The notes under the pieces: model-generated | The model's database searches: none | What the model saw: only the letters and a program-made list of their open reading frames with translations | Told to the model about the DNA's origin: nothing | Source: Malus domestica | Taxonomy: Eukaryota; Streptophyta; Magnoliopsida; Rosales; Rosaceae | Reading direction: 5' to 3' | NCBI RefSeq assembly: GCF_042453785.1 | Contig: NC_091668.1 | Span: forward strand, 25,669,501-25,733,500 | DNA: 64,000 bases | Program-made: the position numbers and the translations under genes | In this document: in pieces, positions 57,381 through 64,000 of the stretch | How the letters are laid out: every line of letters begins with the position of its first letter | How positions within the stretch are numbered: position 1 is the stretch's first letter

Positions 57381-60137
57381 ATGAGCTACAGACATTTATC
57401 CAGGGATTTCAAAGTTGAGCAAAAGGTTTTCATTTTAGAGGTTGAAGATAAGTCTTATGGCGAAAGGATTCGAATAACTGAGAGAACTAGAATCAGAGGG
57501 TTCCAGATTTCTTTCGATTTCGGTTGTGCGGCATGGCTCGTCGATCAGGTAAAGGAGGCAATAGTTAAAAGCGGTCAGAATTTCTTCAGAAAATATAGAG
57601 GACATAACTACCAGTTTTGGGTCGAAAGATTTCATAACAAAAACGGGGATTTCCTTGCTATTTCCAAATCAGAAAAGGAAGGTTTTGTCAGAAATATCAT
57701 CGTCCCTAAAGGTTTTAACTTTTTCGGATGGAGAAGTTTGGGGGACTTACTGTCTGAAATCCTCAATGGGGGAATGAGAGCGGGGGCTACTCAGAGGAAA
57801 GCGAAGAGAGTCGGAAAAGAGTTTGTGAGCAGCCAGACGGGTGCAGGCCCTCAGGTTTCGTATAGGGACGCTGTACTCGGAGGTAAGACGGCGGCAATAG
57901 TGGCACCCATTCCAAACGCCATAGAGGAAATATGGATAAAGAAAATCTGGAATAAGAGCGACATTTCCAAGGAATCCTATAGTTGGGGGAGCGTAGTTGT
58001 TTGCGAGAGACAGGTGGTACATCAACCTTGGAGAGAGGTGGAGGCCTCACTTCTAAAACTTCTGGGAATGGAAATTAGGCTCTCGCCCTTCCAATGCAAC
58101 AAGGCGTTGTTCGTTTGTCAGAACGAAGAGGAAGCAACAAAAATTGCTAAATTTGGAACTCTAACCATGAATAAGCTACCAGACGTGGTGCTGTCTGGAT
58201 GGTGGGACAGTATCAATTCAAATCACAGAAAGGCGGTTAGTTACGGCGGATGGGTTGCTCTGGAAGGATTACCGTCACACCTTTGGACCATTAACTTTTT
58301 CCAGAAGATTGGAGAGGCCTGCGGAGGTCTGGTAGAAATCGACCGAAGAACAGCTAACTTTGGTTTTCTGCTTGAAGCAAAATTAAAACTGAAACCCAAC
58401 GACACAGGCTTTATTCCTGAGTTCGTTGATGTGGCAGATGGAGATTCAGTTTTCAGGGTTAAAATTCGTCAACTTTCGCCAGCAAAGAGACCTAATCTTT
58501 GGGCTGAAGATGGTGGAGTAACTAAATCACCAACTGGATCTTTGAAGACGGATCTGAAGATACAGAGGTTCACCGGAGCTATCCCTCCGGCGAACGCAGA
58601 TTTGCAACAATCAGTCCCCTCTCCGGGGACACGTGTCTGTTTCCGGATTGGTGAGTTTGAATGCCCTGTCACTGTCGGATCTGACAGAAAGCAAGGTCTG
58701 AACAGGCACGCGACAGAGGAAGCACGGTTTGAGGAGTCTGCAACTCCTGACTTTACTTATTCTATAAGCACGCATGGGACGCCACTTCAAGCAGAAAGTC
58801 TGACAGAATCAGCGAGCTTTACAGAAGAACCAGAACGTGCAGATGCAACGGATTATTTTAAGAATTCAAAAAGGAAAGATTGTCTCAGACAAATGTTCTT
58901 CTCGGAAAGAGGCAAAGGCTTGGAAGTTTGTGGGAAAGTAGGTGGTGGTGGTAGTTCCACCGAAGAAGCACAAAGTTCTACAAGTGGGTATTATTTTAAT
59001 AGATCAAAAAAGAAGGTTAGTTTCCAAAGTACAGAAAAAGCTAAGGTGGTGAGTGGGCCCTTGGTTGACAAGGATTTTTATCTAAGTGACTTTGTAAGGC
59101 TGGCGGGTCTTGACCCACGAAATAATTTTGCTGGGTCATGTCTAGGCCCATTTATTCTAAACTTTGATGGGCTGAGATATCATTTTCAGTTAGGAAGGGA
59201 ACTATCAAACAAGATCTTTTTGCAACCACCCGTGTCGGCGGTACCAAAGACGTTGTTTTCGGTGAGCAACATGCCAAAGCTTACTACAGAGATTTTATCT
59301 TATCGACAGCGGGCTATGGTAACTCATTTCGATGGTGATCCAAAAAGATCCCCCACTTGTTTCAAATTGAAGTTCCTTGGGAGATTTGGTGAAACTGACA
59401 ATCTTGGAAAAAGGCTGAAGCATTTTCTCCCACATGAATTCGGATCTTATCAGACTCCTTTCGAAAGGCCTAAAATGATGGAAATCCAATCTTCCAATCT
59501 CACCATCTTAGATTCTGTTTGTGAATTAGAGGAAGAAAAGGAGAGTGACGTTGATGAAAATCCAGTTCGGCCACCGGGCGGGTCGACAGAGGAGGAACCA
59601 TTTGTTCAAAGGACTACATGGACAGAGGCTCTTGGCATGGATTCGTCTCATTTGTCAGATTGTGTTGAAGAAGAATACATGTCACAATCATCAGATTCAG
59701 ATGAGGAGATTGGTGACTCTTCACAAGACGAGAAAGAACCATCCGATGTTTTTGATTGTTTCAACGGTGAGCTTCACAACCTCTTCACAGATACAAATTT
59801 GGAATCAAAGGCGCCGTCGGAAGAGGCACCTAATCAAACGCACCATATGGTAGAATCTGAAGAGGTGGAGCAGTCTGATTTCAAGGATACTGGAAAAAAC
59901 AAGAAAATGTTAAAGTACAGTAGAAGGAAAAGGTCGGCTTGCGTATCAGTCAAACGTGAGGCACAAGATCAAACTTCCAAATTTTTGTCAAAGATGAAAG
60001 TTTCCTTGTTTCCTCTGAAAAGGTCTTTATTCCATGAAAGGAAGACTGGGAAAGTTAAAGTCAGCAAGAGTGAGGGTGGAAGCAAGGGAGTCAAGAAACT
60101 TCAAAGGGGAATTATCAGAATTAATGAAGATAATTAG
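57381..60137 (+). CDS. LINE ORF1 protein (918 aa)
   Basis: The first ATG is 57381 and the frame is intact to TAG at 60135-60137. ORF1 products of plant L1 elements bind element RNA. A region at about residues 170-340 (SWGSVVVCERQVVHQPWREV, LSGWWDSINSNHRKAVSYGG, WVALEGLPSHLW) resembles the DUF4283/RRM-like domain of plant LINE ORF1 proteins. Residues about 20-80 hold a further conserved-looking domain (RGFQISFDFGCAAWLVDQVK). The acidic Ser/Glu-rich C-terminus (EEEYMSQSSDSDEEIGDSSQ) is followed by a basic tail. I saw no CCHC knuckle. It is longer than many L1 ORF1 proteins. The stop overlaps the likely ORF2 start by 14 nt. Confidence 0.88.
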   Translation: MSYRHLSRDFKVEQKVFILEVEDKSYGERIRITERTRIRGFQISFDFGCAAWLVDQVKEAIVKSGQNFFRKYRGHNYQFWVERFHNKNGDFLAISKSEKEGFVRNIIVPKGFNFFGWRSLGDLLSEILNGGMRAGATQRKAKRVGKEFVSSQTGAGPQVSYRDAVLGGKTAAIVAPIPNAIEEIWIKKIWNKSDISKESYSWGSVVVCERQVVHQPWREVEASLLKLLGMEIRLSPFQCNKALFVCQNEEEATKIAKFGTLTMNKLPDVVLSGWWDSINSNHRKAVSYGGWVALEGLPSHLWTINFFQKIGEACGGLVEIDRRTANFGFLLEAKLKLKPNDTGFIPEFVDVADGDSVFRVKIRQLSPAKRPNLWAEDGGVTKSPTGSLKTDLKIQRFTGAIPPANADLQQSVPSPGTRVCFRIGEFECPVTVGSDRKQGLNRHATEEARFEESATPDFTYSISTHGTPLQAESLTESASFTEEPERADATDYFKNSKRKDCLRQMFFSERGKGLEVCGKVGGGGSSTEEAQSSTSGYYFNRSKKKVSFQSTEKAKVVSGPLVDKDFYLSDFVRLAGLDPRNNFAGSCLGPFILNFDGLRYHFQLGRELSNKIFLQPPVSAVPKTLFSVSNMPKLTTEILSYRQRAMVTHFDGDPKRSPTCFKLKFLGRFGETDNLGKRLKHFLPHEFGSYQTPFERPKMMEIQSSNLTILDSVCELEEEKESDVDENPVRPPGGSTEEEPFVQRTTWTEALGMDSSHLSDCVEEEYMSQSSDSDEEIGDSSQDEKEPSDVFDCFNGELHNLFTDTNLESKAPSEEAPNQTHHMVESEEVEQSDFKDTGKNKKMLKYSRRKRSACVSVKREAQDQTSKFLSKMKVSLFPLKRSLFHERKTGKVKVSKSEGGSKGVKKLQRGIIRINEDN

Positions 60138-63100
60138 CTGGAATGTTAGAGGATTGGGAAGTAGACAGAAGAGACTGACATTGAAACAGCAGTTCCGACG
60201 TTTACAGCCCGATATCATTATTTTACAAGAAACTAAGAAAGCATCAATTGATAGGAGGCTTGTGGCTAGCGTGTGGGGAAGCAGATTTAAAGAGTGGATT
60301 TTCGTCCCTACTCAAGGAAGTTCTGGGGGCATAGCAGTAATTTGGAACACCAAACACATCTCAGTTACTGAATCTCTGGTTGGAGCTTTCTCAGTCTCCA
60401 TAAAAATTAAGGCTCTCAACGGGTTGGAATGGTGGTTATCAGGTGTCTATGGTCCTTGCAAAAATAGAGAGCGTAGGGAGTTCTGGGAAGAATTGGCTGG
60501 CCTTTACGGCCTGTGCGGACCAAGATGGTGTGTAGGAGGAGATTTTAACGTGGTGAGATTCGTAAATGAGAAATCAAATGGGGGAAGGTTGACTACAAGC
60601 ATGAGGAATTTTAATGATTTCATTCGAGAAACTGAACTCAAGGATTTGGAAATGCCCAACGCTCAATTTACATGGTCAAATTTCAGAGAAGAACCTGTGT
60701 GTCGGAGGCTAGACAGATTTCTATTCTCTGTAGGCTGTGAAGAGATCTTTCCAGAGGTAAGACAAATGGCTTTGGCAAGGGTCATTTCTGATCATTGCCC
60801 TATCCAGCTAGATTCCAACAAGGTGAAATGGGGGCCAAGTCCTTTTAGATTTGAAAACATGTGGCTACAACATCCAGATTTCAGGAACAAGTTCAACCTA
60901 TGGTGGCAATCTGAGCAGGTGGAGGGATGGGAAGGTTACAAGTTTCTGATCAAGTTAAAAGCCATAAAAAAAAAGGTGCAAAGTTGGAGTAAGGAGAGTT
61001 TCGGGGAAGTCGAGAAAGACTTTAAAGAAGCTGAGGCCAGTTTAGAGGAGTTAGATAGGAAAGAGGGGATGGAAGGGCTAGATGCTGATGCTAGAAGAAA
61101 GAGGGAAGAACTACTTTTCCTTGTGGGAGATCTGGCTTTCAAGGAAGAAGTGAAGTGGAGGCAGAGAAGTAAAGTGGAATGGGCAAAGGAAGGGGACGAC
61201 AATACTAAATTTTTCCATCGAATTGCACGCGGGAGAAGGAAGAGAAACTATATAGAAAGGTTGGAAACGGATGTCGGGGGAGTGATAGAGGATGCGAAAG
61301 AGATAGAAGAACATATCGTCAATTTTTTCCAGTCCCTGTTTTGTAGCAGCGTAGAGACATGTTGGGGCCTGGAAGGTATCAATTGGGCCCCAATAAGCGA
61401 ACTTGAGGCAGATTGGCTTGAGAGGCCTTTCGAGGAAGCCGAAGTTCAAAGAGCTGTTTTTGATTGTGGAAAGGATAAATCGCCGGGACCGGATGGCTAT
61501 TCTTTGCAAATGTTTCAACATTGTTGGGATATCCTGAAGGCGGACATTATGAAGATTATGGAGGAGTTCTACGACACAGGGATAATAAATGCGGTGACAA
61601 ATGAAACTTTTATTTGTCTAATTCCGAAGAAGTCAGATTCTTTGAAAGTGACGGACTACAGGCCTATAAGTCTAGTTACTGGTTTGTATAAAATTATGGC
61701 GAAAACCTTGGCCTCAAGATTAAAGGAGGTTTTGGGCAGCACAATTTCTCCAAATCAAGGAGCTTTTGTTAAGGATCGACAAATTTTGGATGCCGTCCTT
61801 ATTGCAAATGAAGTGGTAGAGGAGGTCAGGCAGAAGAAAGAGGAGGGATTAGTGCTCAAAATAGATTTTGAAAAAGCGTACGATCATGTCGAGGGGAGAT
61901 TTTTGGACGAAGTCTTACAAAGAAAAAGCTTTGGCAATAGATGGAGGAAATGGATGCAAGGATGCTTAAGTTCCGCAAATTTCTCCGTTTTGATCAACGG
62001 GAGGCCTAGGGGAAAATTTCAAGCTTCAAGAGGTTTGAGACAAGGTGACCCACTGTCACCTTTTCTTTTTACCTTAGTAGTAGATGTCTTGAGTAGGTTA
62101 ATGGAGAAAGCTCAAGAAAATCATCTCATCAAAGGTTTATGCATTGGGCAAGAACAGGTGGAGATTTCTCATCTTCAATTTGCAGATGATACCATTTTTT
62201 TCTTGGCGGAAGACGAGGGAGTATGGAACAATCTATTAGAGGTGCTCAACTTATTTTGTACTGTTTCAGGGTTGAAAATCAACAAAACTAAGTGTTATTT
62301 GGCTGGAATAAACTCAGATTGTGAGAAATTAAATAGGTTGGCAGATTCTTGGGGTTGTGAGGTGGGCAGCTGGCCTATAAAGTATTTGGGACTCCCTCTT
62401 GGGGGTAGGCCAAGAGCACTGCAATTTTGGGATCCAGTGGTAGAAAAGATGGAAAAAAGACTTCAAAGCTGGAAGAAAGCCTTCTTATCCAGAGGAGGTA
62501 GATTAACTCTGATTCAATCTGTTTTGGGAAGCATGCCGATCTACTACATGTCTTTGTTCAAAATTCCTTGTGGGGTGATTGGACGCCTAGAAAAACTAAT
62601 GAAAGGTTTTTTGTGGGAAGGTGTGGAGGAAGGAAAGAAAAACCACCTGGTAAAATGGGAGTTAGTTATTAAAAGTAAAGAGGAAGGAGGTTTAGGAGTG
62701 GGGAATTTGAGGAATCGGAACGAAGCATTACTCGCTAAGTGGTTGTGGAGATTCCCAAAGGAACCTCATTCTCTCTGGCACAAGGTGATAAGAAGCAAGT
62801 ATGGGCTACAGAATAATGGATGGAACGCTTTTCCTCCGATGAGGGGTTCAAGCCGTAGCCCATGGAAAGATATTTCGAGTGGTTCCCAATTGTTTCTTCA
62901 CTGCTGTAAGTTTGAGGTGGGCAACGGGGAGAGGGTGAGGTTTTGGGAGGATGGGTGGTTAGAAGGAGGACCACTGAAAGAGCAATTTCCTAGATTATTC
63001 TTGTTATCGAGGATGCACAATCAGAACATTTCAAGTTTTGTGGATGTTTCTACCAATTCTTTGAGTTGGAATTTGGATTTCAGGAGAAATTTGAATGAGG

Positions 63101-63789
63101 TGGAGATAGAAGAGGCGGCTAGATTAACACAGAAAGTGGAAGAGGTTCGATTGTCACAATCAAGAACGGATAACAGAAGGTGGAAACTGGAAGCATCAGG
63201 ATTATTCACATGCAAATCCTATCGGTTCTTCTTGAGTAACAATGGGATTATGCAATATTTTCCACCTTATTCACAGATTTGGAGATCAAAAGTTCCTCTG
63301 AAGGTCAAAATCCTTGTCTGGCTGGTGGCCAAAGGGAAGCTCAACACTTGTGACCAAATTCAAAGGAGAAGCCTTTTTATCTGCTTATCTCCACATTGGT
63401 GCAGTTTGTGCAAAGCTCAGGAGGAGAGTGTAAACCACATTTTTCTCCATTGTTCTTACACGATTCAACTGTGGTGGAAATTGTTTCAAGAGGTTAGAGC
63501 TAGTTGGGTCATTCCAAAGGGTTGCTTCGAGCTTCTTAGCACCAAGTTTCAGGCCCTAGGAAATGGAAGGAAAGCTAAAGCTTTGTGGGGTTGTCTGGTC
63601 TCAGCAGTTTTTTGGAACATTTGGCTGGAGCGTAACAAAAGAATTTTTGAGGATTATTCGGGTGTGGGGGTAGAAGTACTTTGGGGAAGAGTAAAATATT
63701 GGGCAGCCCTATGGGCTTCAGTCTCAAATGATTTTAATAATTACTCTCTTTCTCAAATACTGTGGGATTTGTTAGCAGCAGTAAAGTGA
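60124..63789 (+). CDS. LINE ORF2: endonuclease, reverse transcriptase, zf-RVT (1221 aa)
   Basis: I chose ATG 60124 because the endonuclease motif MKIISWNVRGLGS begins there; an in-frame ATG at 60034 would add 30 basic residues. Residues 1-230 form the APE-type endonuclease (ILQETKK, GGDFNVVR near 140, SDHCPI near 222). Residues about 495-780 form the reverse transcriptase (LIPKK, YRPISL, LKIDFEKAYDHVE, GLRQGDPLSPFLF, FADD near 686, KYLGLPLGG). Residues about 1050-1150 form the zf-RVT region (WCSLCKAQEESVNHIFLHC). Catalytic residues are present and the frame has no break. It probably nicks the target and primes reverse transcription. Confidence 0.95.
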   Translation: MKIISWNVRGLGSRQKRLTLKQQFRRLQPDIIILQETKKASIDRRLVASVWGSRFKEWIFVPTQGSSGGIAVIWNTKHISVTESLVGAFSVSIKIKALNGLEWWLSGVYGPCKNRERREFWEELAGLYGLCGPRWCVGGDFNVVRFVNEKSNGGRLTTSMRNFNDFIRETELKDLEMPNAQFTWSNFREEPVCRRLDRFLFSVGCEEIFPEVRQMALARVISDHCPIQLDSNKVKWGPSPFRFENMWLQHPDFRNKFNLWWQSEQVEGWEGYKFLIKLKAIKKKVQSWSKESFGEVEKDFKEAEASLEELDRKEGMEGLDADARRKREELLFLVGDLAFKEEVKWRQRSKVEWAKEGDDNTKFFHRIARGRRKRNYIERLETDVGGVIEDAKEIEEHIVNFFQSLFCSSVETCWGLEGINWAPISELEADWLERPFEEAEVQRAVFDCGKDKSPGPDGYSLQMFQHCWDILKADIMKIMEEFYDTGIINAVTNETFICLIPKKSDSLKVTDYRPISLVTGLYKIMAKTLASRLKEVLGSTISPNQGAFVKDRQILDAVLIANEVVEEVRQKKEEGLVLKIDFEKAYDHVEGRFLDEVLQRKSFGNRWRKWMQGCLSSANFSVLINGRPRGKFQASRGLRQGDPLSPFLFTLVVDVLSRLMEKAQENHLIKGLCIGQEQVEISHLQFADDTIFFLAEDEGVWNNLLEVLNLFCTVSGLKINKTKCYLAGINSDCEKLNRLADSWGCEVGSWPIKYLGLPLGGRPRALQFWDPVVEKMEKRLQSWKKAFLSRGGRLTLIQSVLGSMPIYYMSLFKIPCGVIGRLEKLMKGFLWEGVEEGKKNHLVKWELVIKSKEEGGLGVGNLRNRNEALLAKWLWRFPKEPHSLWHKVIRSKYGLQNNGWNAFPPMRGSSRSPWKDISSGSQLFLHCCKFEVGNGERVRFWEDGWLEGGPLKEQFPRLFLLSRMHNQNISSFVDVSTNSLSWNLDFRRNLNEVEIEEAARLTQKVEEVRLSQSRTDNRRWKLEASGLFTCKSYRFFLSNNGIMQYFPPYSQIWRSKVPLKVKILVWLVAKGKLNTCDQIQRRSLFICLSPHWCSLCKAQEESVNHIFLHCSYTIQLWWKLFQEVRASWVIPKGCFELLSTKFQALGNGRKAKALWGCLVSAVFWNIWLERNKRIFEDYSGVGVEVLWGRVKYWAALWASVSNDFNNYSLSQILWDLLAAVK

Positions 63790-63950
63790 GTTAGGTCTAG
63801 CTATTGTTGCTGTAGCCAAATCCTTTTGAGAGTTTTTCTTGTTTCTTGTAAATGGTGGATTTCTTATCCACTTAAGTGTTTTTCTGTGTTTCTTTTATAA
63901 AATGTTTGTTTCTTCTCAAAAAAAAAAAAAAATGCATATTTATTTGCATA

Positions 63951-64000
63951 AATTGAGGTGTTTATGTATGGTATAACATACATATCCAAGTGATCATCTT
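63951..64000 (+). pseudogene. SABRE copy 3 intron, continuing beyond the window
   Basis: AATTGAGGTGTTTATGTATG and the following text match the copy 1 intron at 13815-13863 with one difference, which shows that the host intron continues after the LINE. Confidence 0.85.

Larger units (their letters stand above)
57117..63932 (+). mobile_element. Full-length L1-type LINE with intact ORF1 and ORF2
   Basis: It is flanked by TGCATATTTATTTGCATA at 57099-57116 and 63933-63950, an 18-bp (up to 20-bp) target duplication; copy 1 at 13800 gives the empty site. It has a 5' UTR of about 260 bp, ORF1, ORF2, a short 3' UTR and a poly(A) of about 14 nt. Both ORFs are uninterrupted and the target duplications look identical, so insertion appears recent and the element may still be mobile. 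It moves by nicking DNA and copying its RNA in place. Confidence 0.95.

Noticed and set aside
1-64000. CRISPR arrays, bacterial operons, rRNA genes
   Set aside because: None seen; regular repeats here are minisatellites or LTR-related, and gene structure is eukaryotic.

Overview
This window looks like nuclear DNA of a flowering plant. It is AT-rich, its genes have GT-AG introns, and about two thirds of it is transposable-element material. The repeat types (RTE and L1 LINEs, Helitrons, LARD/TRIM-like LTR elements, 218-bp and 45-bp minisatellites) make a woody eudicot, possibly Rosaceae (apple/pear group), my best guess. That assignment is an inference, not proven here. No complete host gene with an intact reading frame is visible. 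The nearest is a single-exon F-box gene on the minus strand (16274-17516), broken only by one extra base in a homopolymer. || The main thread is a set of broken copies of one host gene, the homologue of plant SABRE / KINKY POLLEN (FMP27, bridge-like lipid transfer family). Copy 1 (9845-16055) has lost a block of exons through a microhomology deletion at 12581-12586. It also carries a 50-bp tandem duplication, a 47-bp RTE tail insertion and several indels. Copy 2 (28596-55552) keeps more exons but is split by a 4.2-kb Helitron (28975-33140), a 12.5-kb composite insertion (34150-46700), an LTR-like fragment (49253-49660) and a second Helitron-like block (49850-53222). Copy 3 (56762 to the window end) starts in mid-exon next to a Helitron-like 5' end and is split by a full-length L1 LINE (57117-63932) with an 18-20 bp target duplication. 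|| Layout. 1-820: last three exons of a minus-strand TPX2-like gene. 1570-2410: a MITE. 4580-6404: a tandem duplication and a probable LTR plus primer-binding site. 7540-9850: a copia integrase fragment cut by an LTR, followed by minisatellites. 9845-16055: SABRE copy 1. 16274-17516: F-box gene. 18614-20274: a TRIM-like element. 20344-20720: a foldback MITE. 21327-22148: a truncated OTUD6-like gene (minus). 22571-22690: an En/Spm-type transposase scrap. 23304-28168: a young LTR element with 1307-bp LTRs, a CCATC target duplication and one orphan ORF. 28596-55552: SABRE copy 2 with its nested insertions. Inside that is an inverted repeat (38450-40708 against 42368-45378) whose arms each carry the same orphan 224-aa coiled-coil ORF joined to an RTE 3' end. 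56690-64000: SABRE copy 3 and the L1 LINE. || Two Helitron-like blocks carry host exons. The first carries three correctly phased exons of a GARP/MYB-like DNA-binding domain. The second carries a homoserine-dehydrogenase exon. The best candidates for undescribed biology are the two orphan proteins carried by non-autonomous elements: the LARD ORF at 25989-26810, and the coiled-coil ORF present in both arms of the inverted repeat.
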